Below the pieces are notes generated by a model. The model was not told the origin of the DNA. It did no database searches and saw nothing but the letters and a program-made list of their open reading frames with translations. 33,458 bases of DNA from Methanococcoides seepicolus (GTDB lineage Archaea; Halobacteriota; Methanosarcinia; Methanosarcinales; Methanosarcinaceae): NCBI RefSeq assembly GCF_023684405.1, contig NZ_JAGSOI010000026.1, forward strand, positions 1 through 33,458, read 5' to 3'. Positions within the stretch are counted from its first letter, which is position 1. The number at the start of each line of letters is the position of its first letter. Positions 24,811 to 32,706 of the stretch are shown here, piece after piece. The translations under genes were made by a program, and so were the position numbers.

Positions 24811-26046
24811 ATGGGAAATGATAATTCGAGAATAACGAAGGAAATAACGGTCTTTGCATTTATGATGGTCCTTTTGATAATGGTAATGCCTTCCGCATCT
24901 GCACAGGAGAGCAGTGTAACAAGCCTGGATATCAGCGTTCAGAAATACGAGCCATTTCCGGCAGAGATAGGACAATATGTGGATGTGTGGGTGAAGGTGG
25001 AGAACTTTAGGTCAGGACAGTCCGATGACGTGACAATAAAACTTGTTCCTGAATATCCTTTGTCCCTTGATTCTGAAAAAAATGCTGAGAATAATATCGG
25101 CATACTTTCACCAGACAGTGCATCGGTGCAGGAGTTCCGCCTCTACGTAGATGAGAATGCAAAACCTGGGACAGCTTCTTTTGATGTGTATTACAGAGGC
25201 ACGGACAACAGTCCCTGGATAAAGGACACTTTTAAAATAAAGGTAGGATCCACCACATTTGATAGTAAAGGTACTCTTGAACTTACTGAGACCACATCCA
25301 CCCCAGATATGTTCAGCCCTGGAGATAAAGGTACTATAAGTTTCAAATTGACAAATACAGCATCAGAGAATACCATCAATTTCGAAGGTGAGGATTATGA
25401 CACTAATGCACGTATCCAATCGGCAAGTCTTACAGGTGCTGACAGTATCAAGGTCACCAGCGGAGTTCAAGAAGCCGGGATAGTCGGACCAGGTAATTCG
25501 GTCACCCTTACATTCAATGTAGAGGTTCCGGAAGAGGTCCAGGAAGGAACATACTATCTTGACCTTGCGATAATTGGTAATTCATATTCTTATAACAACA
25601 TCTGGAGAGTACCTGTCACCATTGACAGTTCATCCCTCAAGATGATCCCCTCAAAGTCCATGATATTAACTAACAGTGAAGGGAAGATACAGTTCGATGT
25701 TGCGAATCTTCATCAGAACACGATATCTTCAGTGAGTGTCAGACCAATAGCTGAAGGAATCAAATTCTCCCCTGCAGAGTATTTTATCGGCTCGATGAAA
25801 CCGGACGAGCTTTTTACAATTGAATTTAACGCTGTTGCAGAAGAGGAAAGAGAACAATCTTCGCTCACCCTTGAAGCAGAATACAGGAACGGATTTAACG
25901 ATCACACAACCTCTGCCAATGTGGGCAACCTTGAGGTAGTTGAAGAAAAGACAGATACCAGCACTGGCAGTACAACTATTGCTTTCGTACTTTTGATAGT
26001 GGCAGCAGCAGGGATTTTTATTTACAGGAAAAGGAAACAGGATTAA
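24811..26046 (+). CDS. Secreted COG1361/S-layer-like protein of the ABC operon
   Basis: 411 residues. It has an N-terminal signal peptide (hydrophobic about 13-30, then SASAQ), a large extracellular part of tandem immunoglobulin-like beta domains in COG1361 style (VDVWVKVENFRSGQSDDVTIKL, NVEVPEEVQEGTYYLDL), and a C-terminal transmembrane helix followed by a basic tail (IYRKRKQD). It starts nine bases after the ATPase stop with GGTGATG as ribosome binding site, and 35 bases before the permease. It is likely an extracellular adaptor or substrate-binding partner of the transporter, functionally like the periplasmic partner of MacB but unrelated in fold. This is inference from position. Confidence 0.82.
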   Translation: MGNDNSRITKEITVFAFMMVLLIMVMPSASAQESSVTSLDISVQKYEPFPAEIGQYVDVWVKVENFRSGQSDDVTIKLVPEYPLSLDSEKNAENNIGILSPDSASVQEFRLYVDENAKPGTASFDVYYRGTDNSPWIKDTFKIKVGSTTFDSKGTLELTETTSTPDMFSPGDKGTISFKLTNTASENTINFEGEDYDTNARIQSASLTGADSIKVTSGVQEAGIVGPGNSVTLTFNVEVPEEVQEGTYYLDLAIIGNSYSYNNIWRVPVTIDSSSLKMIPSKSMILTNSEGKIQFDVANLHQNTISSVSVRPIAEGIKFSPAEYFIGSMKPDELFTIEFNAVAEEEREQSSLTLEAEYRNGFNDHTTSANVGNLEVVEEKTDTSTGSTTIAFVLLIVAAAGIFIYRKRKQD

Positions 26047-26081
26047 GCGAAGTCAGGTGCACTATCAAAAGGAGATATATA

Positions 26082-27296
26082 ATGGTCGATCTGAAGCAGT
26101 CACTTGAAATCGCATTGGGAAGCATTTTTAGCTCCAAGCTTCGTTCCACGCTTACAACTCTGGGGATCGTGATAGGAGTAGCTGCTGTCATCGCCAATGT
26201 TTCCTTAGGTGCGAGCTTTAACCAATATTTTGATGAAGAGATAGGAACTATCGGTTCTAATTTCATCTATGTGGGTGCAAATGAACCAAACACATTCTTT
26301 GATAACGAACTGGAGGTTGTCAGGAAAACCCCGGGAGTACTGAGGGCTTCACCCATCAATGAACAGGTAGCTGAAGTCACTTATATGTCAGATTCGCGGA
26401 GAGTGTCAATTACGGGGGTCACAGGCGACTATGATGAGGTCGCCAACATTGGACTTAGTGAAGGGAATTTTATCAAAGACAATGATCAGTATGTGGCTGT
26501 GATAGGGTATGATGTATCTGAAGATACGTTTGACCGGAAGTTATCGAATAAGAATTCAATAGACATCACATTCCGAACACGTGATGGAGGAGAGATAACA
26601 CAGACGTTCCAGATCAAAGGTATTGTCCAAGAATCTGAACCTAGCTTCATATCAGGAGGAATGGTCCCCGACAAAAGGATATTCATTCCAATATCGACCA
26701 TGAACGAGATCCTCTCGGTCAGTGATTATTCCACCATCTTCGCCGAAGGGGAATCAATCGAGACGGTTTCCGAAACATCCGAGGAGATAGATAAGAGACT
26801 CGGAAGATATATGGGAATTTCATCAAGGGATATGGAGGAAGATGACATCAAGCCGTATTTCATTGTGGACCAACAGGAGTTGCTTGAGGAAGCAGGCTCA
26901 CTTTCAAGTGCTCTTTCCGGACTTCTGACTGCAGTTGCATTTATTTCACTTGTTGTCGGTTCCATCGGGATCATGAACATTATGCTGGTCACCGTTACCG
27001 AACGTACATCGGAGATAGGTTTGATGAAGGCGATAGGGTATTCCAACTTCGATGTCCTTACGATGTTCATCGTTGAATCAGCGGTCGTGGGAACTATCGG
27101 TGGTGTGCTTGGCGTGATACTTGGTTGTGCTGGAGCTTATGGGGCTGCAGCATTCATGAACCTGCCAGTAGTGCTTCCTGCATCAAAGATATTCGCAGGC
27201 TTTGTTGTATCCATATTCGTAGGTCTGATCGCCGGAGCATATCCTGCGAACAAGGCCGCTAAGATGAAACCTGTCGATGCATTGAGACATGATTGA
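26082..27296 (+). CDS. MacB/FtsX-type ABC transporter permease
   Basis: 404 residues with the usual MacB layout: one N-terminal helix (about 18-40, STLTTLGIVIGVAAVI), a large extracellular MacB_PCD-type domain (about 45-270), then three helices in the FtsX domain (ALSGLLTAVAFISLVVGSIG, VGTIGGVLGVILGCAGAYGA, IFAGFVVSIFVGLIAGAYPA). The RTSEIGLMKAIGYS coupling segment and the terminal PANKAAKMKPVDALRHD are typical. It pairs with the ATPase two genes upstream. AGGAGAT before ATG 26082 is a good ribosome binding site. The cargo is unknown: lipoproteins, peptides or antimicrobial compounds. Confidence 0.93.
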   Translation: MVDLKQSLEIALGSIFSSKLRSTLTTLGIVIGVAAVIANVSLGASFNQYFDEEIGTIGSNFIYVGANEPNTFFDNELEVVRKTPGVLRASPINEQVAEVTYMSDSRRVSITGVTGDYDEVANIGLSEGNFIKDNDQYVAVIGYDVSEDTFDRKLSNKNSIDITFRTRDGGEITQTFQIKGIVQESEPSFISGGMVPDKRIFIPISTMNEILSVSDYSTIFAEGESIETVSETSEEIDKRLGRYMGISSRDMEEDDIKPYFIVDQQELLEEAGSLSSALSGLLTAVAFISLVVGSIGIMNIMLVTVTERTSEIGLMKAIGYSNFDVLTMFIVESAVVGTIGGVLGVILGCAGAYGAAAFMNLPVVLPASKIFAGFVVSIFVGLIAGAYPANKAAKMKPVDALRHD

Positions 27297-27332
27297 AAGA
27301 ACGAAACTCTAAAGTGCGAAGGTGGAGATAAT

Positions 27333-27581
27333 ATGATCGATAGCTGGATATTCTTCCCGGTACAAATTTTGTTGTTCCTGCTATTTGCAGGGATTGTGAT
27401 AGGAAGTACCATTTTCTGGATATGGATGCTTATCGATTGTGTTATGAACGAGCCATCGCAGGGAAATGATAAACTTATATGGGTTATTATTATAGTATTC
27501 GCACAATTATTGGGTGCACTGATATATTTCATATTCAGAAGGCAAAAGCACAATGCGGTTTCTGATGCAGCGGATGTATGA
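27333..27581 (+). CDS. Small PLDc_N-like membrane protein
   Basis: 82 residues with two transmembrane helices (about 8-35 and 48-66) and the phrase WIWMLIDCVMNEPSQGNDKLIWVIII, which is the pattern of the phospholipase-D-nuclease N-terminal (PLDc_N) family found alone in many prokaryotic membranes. GGTGGAG lies before the ATG. The gene follows the ABC permease by 36 bases and leads the Sensor-like gene by about 35. These small proteins often accompany envelope-stress two-component or ABC systems. No biochemical role is established. Confidence 0.75.
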   Translation: MIDSWIFFPVQILLFLLFAGIVIGSTIFWIWMLIDCVMNEPSQGNDKLIWVIIIVFAQLLGALIYFIFRRQKHNAVSDAADV

Positions 27582-27616
27582 TACGAATATTATCGGTATA
27601 AAGGAGAATGTTCAAC

Positions 27617-28396
27617 ATGGGTCTAAATGATATAATAAAATGGATACGTGATCTCTTCGGAGTGGTCACTAAAAGACAGACCTATATGAATCTGACGTAC
27701 CTTTTGTTCACATTCCCCCTCGGAACAGCCTATTTCATATTCCTTGTGACCGGACTTTCCATGGGATTAGGCCTTTCTATAACCCTTATCGGACTTCCCA
27801 TCCTGCTTTTGATGCTCGTTGCATGGTGGGAACTTGCTGCTTTTGAAAGGCAGCTTGCGATCTGGCTTCTGGGAGTTGATATACCACCCATGGAGAATCG
27901 TTGTGTAGGAAAACAGAAGAGCTTGGAGAAGATAAAGGGCTATATCCTAAATCCTGTGACATGGAAGGGACTTGTGTTCCTTTTCATTAAGTTCCCATTG
28001 GGCATATTTACATTGATAGTTTCCTTCACATTGATAGGCATCACTCTTGCTTTTATTGCAACACCCTTTGCCTACAAGCTTACCGACATCGGTTACAGTA
28101 TTGGGACCAGCACGTTCGTCATCGATTCTTTTGCTAGTGCTTTGATGATGATGTTCTTAGGGATGATCTTTGGGATAATTTCACTGCATTTTATGAACTG
28201 GATGGCAAAACTTTCAGGAATTCTTGCAAAGAACCTGCTTGGAAATGCAAATTCATATATGACCAATGAAAACGATTACACCAGTTTTGACGATATCGAA
28301 CTGGATGAAGAAGAAACTGTAGGATCTATCGAGAAGGTCGAAACCGGGGATGCAGAATATATCGAAGAATACGACATCGGTATTCAACGGGAATAA
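27617..28396 (+). CDS. Multi-helix membrane protein with Sensor-like domain
   Basis: 259 residues from ATG 27617. It resembles the putative Sensor domain found at the N-terminus of some histidine kinases and as stand-alone archaeal proteins: paired hydrophobic segments around YLLFTFPLGTAYFIFLVTGL, then GLPILLLMLVAWWELAAFER, a repeat-like second pair around KFPLGIFTLIVSFTLIGITL, a last helix near 175-195, and an acidic C-terminal tail (DDIELDEEET). ATG 27617 is preferred to 27608 because AAGGAG (27601-27606) is then ten rather than one base away. It probably senses membrane or envelope state. It has no kinase domain and lies close to a separate kinase and regulator. Confidence 0.72.
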   Translation: MGLNDIIKWIRDLFGVVTKRQTYMNLTYLLFTFPLGTAYFIFLVTGLSMGLGLSITLIGLPILLLMLVAWWELAAFERQLAIWLLGVDIPPMENRCVGKQKSLEKIKGYILNPVTWKGLVFLFIKFPLGIFTLIVSFTLIGITLAFIATPFAYKLTDIGYSIGTSTFVIDSFASALMMMFLGMIFGIISLHFMNWMAKLSGILAKNLLGNANSYMTNENDYTSFDDIELDEEETVGSIEKVETGDAEYIEEYDIGIQRE

Positions 28397-28429
28397 TGAA
28401 CGTTGAGTTGAAAAATAGAAAAGAAATGA

Positions 28430-28711
28430 TCAGAGTTTCATCTTTTCGAGCCGCCCGTAGAAATCAAGGATATGATTGGTAAGTTCACTGTCAAGATTCA
28501 AACTGAAGGTGCGGATCTGTTTCCCAAGACGCTTTTCAATGACGATGTTGGATTTGAGAAGGGGTTCGATTACCCTGGCAACGCTTGAGTGGGATAGACC
28601 AGTCTCTTCCGCAATACCAGAGAGATAAGTAGATTCCCCTTTATGCTGAATCAGGTTCTTTAGAACCGTTATCTGTGCAGTCTTTCCAAATATTTTCTCA
28701 AGAGCGTCCAT
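28430..28711 (-). CDS. Winged helix-turn-helix transcriptional regulator
   Basis: 93 residues beginning MDALEKIFGKTAQITVLKNL. A compact winged-helix fold is clear: helix 2 and recognition helix in YLSGIAEETGLSHSSVARVI, then the wing (NIVIEKRLGKQIRTFSLN). It is close to the ArsR/MarR-like single-domain regulators common in methanogens. ATG 28711 is chosen because GGGTGA lies five bases upstream. It is divergent from the response-regulator gene, so it may control itself and that operon. AAGGCTTT repeats in the shared region are candidate sites. No ligand-binding residues are evident. Confidence 0.82.
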   Translation of the reverse strand: MDALEKIFGKTAQITVLKNLIQHKGESTYLSGIAEETGLSHSSVARVIEPLLKSNIVIEKRLGKQIRTFSLNLDSELTNHILDFYGRLEKMKL

Positions 28712-28861
28712 TGACATCACCCTTAAATATACGATAATAATTTATAAGGCTTTCTCATAATTGGCTATTGATACAATATATGAATAGACCTTATCATATT
28801 TAGAAAGGCTTTAATAATATCATCCATTTATGTTTAGATACATTTGAAAGTTGTGGTATAT
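28712..28861. promoter_or_regulatory. Shared divergent promoter region with AAGGCTTT repeats
   Basis: 150 AT-rich bases between two divergent regulatory genes. AAGGCTTT occurs as direct copies at 28746-28753 and 28805-28812, each in a similar setting (TTATAAGGCTTTCTCATAAT and TAGAAAGGCTTTAATAAT). TATA-like runs occur on both strands. This is a plausible operator pair. Confidence 0.4.
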
Positions 28862-29374
28862 ATGGAAAGAGAAACGCTTGAAAAAGACATACTGAGACTT
28901 CTCGAACAGCAACCCGGCATCAGTGCAAAGGAGATAGCAGACCAACTTTCGGTTTCTGAGGACATGGTGACCAAGAGCATTGAGAGCCTGTCGGATACGA
29001 GACAGAAGGTCCTTATTGTGGATGATGAGCCAGATGCTGTCATTGCTACCAAGAGAGCACTCGAGGCGGACGGATACAATGTCATTGAAGCAAACAACGG
29101 AGTCATGGCCTTTGATGTGCTTAAGTCCGATATACCCGATGTGATCCTTCTTGACGTTATGATGCCTGATATGGACGGCTTTGAAGTATGCAGGAGATTG
29201 AAAGAAGAACCTCTCTATGAGAACATACCTGTGATCATGCTCACAGCAAAGGGAGAGATCAATGACAAGATAGAGGGTCTGGATATTGGTGCTGATGACT
29301 ACATGACCAAGCCATTCAATCTGAAAGAGCTGAAAGCAAGGATCAAAACTGTGTTGAGAAGAACACAGGACTGA
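28862..29374 (+). CDS. Response regulator with N-terminal helix-turn-helix and C-terminal receiver
   Basis: 170 residues from ATG 28862. Residues about 1-42 form a winged-helix or MarR-like HTH (LEQQPGISAKEIADQLSVSE). Residues about 48-165 form a complete receiver: acidic pair in VLIVDDEPD, phosphoacceptor Asp98 (ILLDVMMPDMDGF), Thr in VIMLTAKG, Lys in YMTKPF. The order is the reverse of bacterial response regulators, where the receiver comes first. The N-terminal module is also very short. The downstream histidine kinase starts 32 bases later and is its likely phosphodonor. TTG 28844 would add six residues (KVVVYM), and ATG 28862 is the simpler start. Confidence 0.88.
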   Translation: MERETLEKDILRLLEQQPGISAKEIADQLSVSEDMVTKSIESLSDTRQKVLIVDDEPDAVIATKRALEADGYNVIEANNGVMAFDVLKSDIPDVILLDVMMPDMDGFEVCRRLKEEPLYENIPVIMLTAKGEINDKIEGLDIGADDYMTKPFNLKELKARIKTVLRRTQD

Positions 29375-29406
29375 CTTTTTTAACGCACTTTTCGTGCCGA
29401 CCTCAT

Positions 29407-31185
29407 ATGTTTGCCACAAAAAGCAGATGGAACGTCATTATCGTTGTAATGATAACGATGCTTTTCATTTCTTCCATCCTTTTTCTGGGGATCAGGGCAA
29501 ATACAGAGGTCGAAGATCTTTTTGTTGGGATGTTCACCCGGGAACAGACCAGCCAGGCACAGCAGATATCGAGCGGTATTACTACATTCCTGAACGAAAA
29601 GGTCACAATGCTTGAGATCATCTCAAGGAACCATAATAGCATACCCGATGATAATTTCAATACCATTTTTTCGATAGTGTATAATGAGTCGGAAGGCTTC
29701 TATGCTATCGAATACATAAACAGCACAGGCATAATAGTCTCTGGATATCCAGAGGAGAATGTGCCTTTCGGATACGATCTTTATGAAAATAATAAGGCTG
29801 CTGCCTTTGAACAAATAAAAGAGACAGGTGAGACCTACATCACCAATCCACTCACTACTTTAGAGGGTGAACTTGCGATCTATGTGTGGATACCTCTTCA
29901 TCTTGAGAATGGCAGTTTTGAAGGGGCCATAGTTGCCATAATAGAGATAGACGAGATAACGAAGCAGACCATAAAAACGGAATACGAATCGGGATATGTT
30001 TATCTCATCGATGATAATGCAAAGCTGCTCTATGACAGTTCCGATGATCACCTCGTAGGAAAGAATTACTTCAATATAATAAACGAGCCCGACCATAGAC
30101 GTCTTGATATCATCGGCATGCAGACAGAAGGACTTTCAGGCAGCGGACAGTTCTCTGAGAGGAACAAGAACGGTTTCATGGAAGAGAAGATAATCTCTTA
30201 TGTACCTGTGAACTGGTATAACCAGCAATGGTCCGTTGGCGTTGTTACTCCATTATGGTATGTAGAATCACTCATACAGTCGGTCTATGTCAAGCAGGGT
30301 CTTTTTGCAATGATCTCCATTGCGTTCATTCTCTTCATCAGTGCATTCATCGCCCTGATCCTGTTCTCCTGGAACAAGACCCTTGAGGATGAGGTGAAAA
30401 GCAAGACCTCGGAGCTGGAAAGATCGAACGATTATCTCCAGAACGCTAATAAGAAATTAAAGGAACTTGACCGCCTGAAGAACGATTTTGTTTCAATGGT
30501 CTCCCATGAGCTAAAGACCCCACTGACAGCCATGAAGACCTCCAGTGAGTTCCTGAGGGAAAGCGAATGCAACAAGGAGATCAAGGAGGAGATGCTGGAC
30601 CTTATTATAAGGAACATTGACAGACAGGCGCGAATGGTCGATGACCTGCTGGATATATCCCGCATAGAATCAGGAAAGATGAAATTCACACCTGAGGATG
30701 TGAACATAAAAGAGATAATCGAGATCGCCCTTCATAATGTGGCAAAACATGCTAAGGATAAGAGCATAAAGATTATGGTGAACTGTCCGGAAGAGGTGCC
30801 GGTCATTAGGACGGATAAGGACAAGCTCATAAGGGTCTTTGTGAACCTGCTGACAAATGCGATCAAGTTCACACCCGAAGAGGGAGAAGTGACGATCATC
30901 GTGGAAGATCATGAGGATCATTTGCAGACAAGTATAAAGGATAATGGCATAGGTATTTCCAAAGAAAAGCGTGATAAGATATTCGACAAGTTCTATCAGG
31001 TGGACAGCACTGCCACAAGGAAGGCAGGAGGCACAGGGCTCGGGCTTGCGATCATCAAGGGTATCATCGATGGACAGGGCGGAAACATTTACCTTGAGAG
31101 CGAGACAGGCAAGGGCAGTACATTCACTTTCAGATTACCGAAAGAGCTGAAAGAGGATGATTTCACCGAGATAGAGGGAGTTTAA
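29407..31185 (+). CDS. Membrane histidine kinase with extracellular Cache-like sensor
   Basis: 592 residues. It has an N-terminal helix (about 8-28), an extracellular sensor of about 270 residues with Cache-like features (GFYAIEYINSTGIIVSGYPE, GYVYLIDDNAKLLYDS), a second helix (about 300-322), a coiled linker, HisKA with phospho-acceptor His367 (MVSHELKTPLTAMK), then an ATPase domain with N-box NLLTNAIKFTP, G1 DNGIGI and G2 GGTGLGLAI. It should autophosphorylate on sensing a small ligand and pass phosphate to the receiver protein encoded upstream. The last codon abuts the lipoprotein gene. The ligand is unknown; Cache domains commonly bind organic acids, amines or amino acids. Confidence 0.93.
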   Translation: MFATKSRWNVIIVVMITMLFISSILFLGIRANTEVEDLFVGMFTREQTSQAQQISSGITTFLNEKVTMLEIISRNHNSIPDDNFNTIFSIVYNESEGFYAIEYINSTGIIVSGYPEENVPFGYDLYENNKAAAFEQIKETGETYITNPLTTLEGELAIYVWIPLHLENGSFEGAIVAIIEIDEITKQTIKTEYESGYVYLIDDNAKLLYDSSDDHLVGKNYFNIINEPDHRRLDIIGMQTEGLSGSGQFSERNKNGFMEEKIISYVPVNWYNQQWSVGVVTPLWYVESLIQSVYVKQGLFAMISIAFILFISAFIALILFSWNKTLEDEVKSKTSELERSNDYLQNANKKLKELDRLKNDFVSMVSHELKTPLTAMKTSSEFLRESECNKEIKEEMLDLIIRNIDRQARMVDDLLDISRIESGKMKFTPEDVNIKEIIEIALHNVAKHAKDKSIKIMVNCPEEVPVIRTDKDKLIRVFVNLLTNAIKFTPEEGEVTIIVEDHEDHLQTSIKDNGIGISKEKRDKIFDKFYQVDSTATRKAGGTGLGLAIIKGIIDGQGGNIYLESETGKGSTFTFRLPKELKEDDFTEIEGV

Positions 31186-31659
31186 GTGAGGAACATGAAA
31201 GCAAGAACAGCATTATTGATGGCCTTTGTCTTTTTAGTGGCGATCATTTGCAGCGGATGTACATCCATTGAACTTGAAGGAGTGAGCATAGAGGATGGAG
31301 ATATTGCAGAATATGCTGAACCGATAGCAGAAAATACCCTTCAGGGCCTTAATGAGAAGAACTATACCAAGTTCTCTGCTAATTTCAACCCAACGATGAA
31401 AAAGGCCATTACTGAAGACCTGTTCCTGGAACTTACGGACATTGTTCATGAGGAGGTTGGGAACTATACTTCAAAGGAACTTGCCGAAATAACTGTTACT
31501 GACAGACATTCAGCCGTTGTCTATAATGTAGCCTTCGAAAAGGAGCCGGAAGGTGCTATTTTCCGATTGATATTCCAAGAGAAGGACGGACAACGAGAGC
31601 TTAAAGGTATGTGGATCGATTCTCCAAAGATGCGAAAACGATTGGCCCTTGAAAGATAA
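31186..31659 (+). CDS. DUF3887-like lipoprotein
   Basis: 157 residues with a lipoprotein signal (hydrophobic core LLMAFVFLVAIICSGC, lipid-carrying Cys) and a small alpha/beta domain resembling DUF3887 (YTKFSANFNPTMKKAITE, FRLIFQEKDGQRELKGMWID). It begins directly after the kinase stop, so it is part of the same operon. GTG 31186 has GAGGGAG five bases upstream, while ATG 31195 is an equally possible start. An outer-surface lipoprotein next to a sensor kinase could be an accessory ligand or stress sensor, but nothing in the sequence proves this. A T-run follows (about 31669-31674). Confidence 0.8.
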   Translation: MRNMKARTALLMAFVFLVAIICSGCTSIELEGVSIEDGDIAEYAEPIAENTLQGLNEKNYTKFSANFNPTMKKAITEDLFLELTDIVHEEVGNYTSKELAEITVTDRHSAVVYNVAFEKEPEGAIFRLIFQEKDGQRELKGMWIDSPKMRKRLALER

Positions 31660-32217
31660 AGTCCCTCACTTTTTTCTTTCAGACCGCTCCTGCCCTTTAA
31701 TTTCATTTGATCGGATTTCATATTATAGCATGAAATGTCATGCCATTTTTTTAAATTTCACACCCAGATCTTACTCTTCCCTCAAAAGCCGATCTTCAAT
31801 ATTTCTCAAAGATTAGACTACTAATTAAGTATTAGTTTCAAATTGAAAAGGAGGAGTTCAAGGCAGAGTTCTCACCCTGCCCCGATACACGAAGGAGGAG
31901 TTAAATGTACACCAGTCAAGAACTTTGAGATGGAAAGGGAGTATGGTGGTTTGTGTGTGGTTCAAGAGGTAGTAACTTATCCGTTTTTCAAGAAACTGCC
32001 CAAAGTTCTCGTCCAATGTACAATTCTCTAAATACATGAATAATACTTAAACATTTCCATAAATAGACAGGTTCTTTCATATATTGATTTTATAAATACT
32101 AATATTTCCATAAAACTACCACAACCCCCGTTAAACTTATAGCCCATCAACCCATTTAAGCTCTGTAGCACCTGAAAATAGGCTGATAGTGTCTCAGGTA
32201 CTATTTTAATTCAACAT
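31660..32217. other. Long non-genic region before tRNA-Val
   Basis: It starts with the T-run that ends the kinase operon. It contains a direct repeat of AAGGAGGAGTT at 31848-31858 and 31892-31902 and a weakly supported small frame at 31843-32031 (62 residues, from TTG, ending LPKVLVQCTIL). A seven-codon frame MYTSQEL starts at 31904, right after the second copy. The rest is AT-rich, with tRNA promoter sequence presumably just before 32218. No gene is claimed. Confidence 0.4.
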
Positions 32218-32291
32218 GGGCTCGTGGTCTAGCTGGTTATGACGTTGCCTTCACACGGCAGAGGTCGGGTGTTCGAATCTCCCCGGGCCCA
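32218..32291 (+). tRNA. tRNA-Val (anticodon CAC)
   Basis: A 74-base cloverleaf. The acceptor arm GGGCTCG (32218-32224) pairs with CGGGCCC (32284-32290), the D arm contains AGCTGGTTATGA, the anticodon stem-loop is TGCCTTCACACGGCA with anticodon CAC, the T loop is GTTCGAATC, and the discriminator is A. CCA is not encoded, as is common in archaea. The T stem has one T-T mismatch. It reads GUG valine codons. A minus-strand gene overlaps its 3' three quarters. Confidence 0.93.
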
Positions 32292-32581
32292 TCTGGTTTT
32301 TCTGAAGCGGTTGATGGCGGTTTTTCTAGTTCAATGATCCTTTGCTCCAGCGAAGCTAGCCTTGTTTCGAGGGTTGAGTTTAAACTATCAGGAGTTAAGT
32401 TTGAACTATTACAACCTAAAGTTATCAAAAATGCCTGCTTGCCCTCATGTTCTATTGGATTAATCTCTACCTTCTCACCAACAAGATATAAGTATTCTTT
32501 AGGCAAGCGAAGAGTGGGATAAGCTCTTGTTTTACTGGCACTCAATTTCGTGATCTTTGATTGAAATGGTTGTTTTATCAT
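32237..32581 (-). CDS. AbrB/SpoVT-like DNA-binding protein with coiled coil, running antisense into tRNA-Val
   Basis: 114 residues. Residues about 8-55 (ASKTRAYPTLRLPKEYLYLV, then GEKVEI) look like an AbrB-type swapped-hairpin DNA-binding domain. Residues about 70-92 (LETRLASLEQRIIELEKP) form a short coiled coil for oligomerisation. The last 17 residues (GPGEIRTPDLCRVKATS) are simply the antisense of the tRNA, so the original C-terminus was probably replaced or the frame runs on by chance. A TATA box and twin GTTTAAAC palindromes stand directly before the ATG, which argues that the gene is real and autoregulated. Such genes are typical of plasmids and integrated elements. Confidence 0.6.
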   Translation of the reverse strand: MIKQPFQSKITKLSASKTRAYPTLRLPKEYLYLVGEKVEINPIEHEGKQAFLITLGCNSSNLTPDSLNSTLETRLASLEQRIIELEKPPSTASEKPDGPGEIRTPDLCRVKATS

Positions 32582-32582
32582 A

Positions 32583-32615
32583 GTTTAAACGTGTGTTTAA
32601 ACTTTATATACTTTT
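32583..32615 (-). promoter_or_regulatory. TATA box and twin GTTTAAAC operator of the AbrB-like gene
   Basis: GTTTAAAC, itself a perfect palindrome, occurs at 32583-32590 and 32595-32602 separated by four bases. Upstream on the minus strand, AGTATATAAAG (about 32603-32613) is a TATA box centred some 27 bases before the ATG at 32581, so the mRNA is probably leaderless. The palindromes fill the gap between TATA box and start site, where an archaeal repressor acts. A third copy lies inside the gene at 32378-32385. Confidence 0.55.
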
Positions 32616-32706
32616 CATTGATTTCTTTCTATGAGAATACCAAGTCCACCGTCCTATCATTTAATTGATATTAAATACAGAGGGGGGCTCCGCAAAAAAC
32701 AAAGAA

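Noticed and set aside
32237-32290. Conserved-looking peptide GPGEIRTPDLCRVKATS as a protein domain
   Set aside because: It is the antisense translation of the tRNA and recurs in databases only for that reason.
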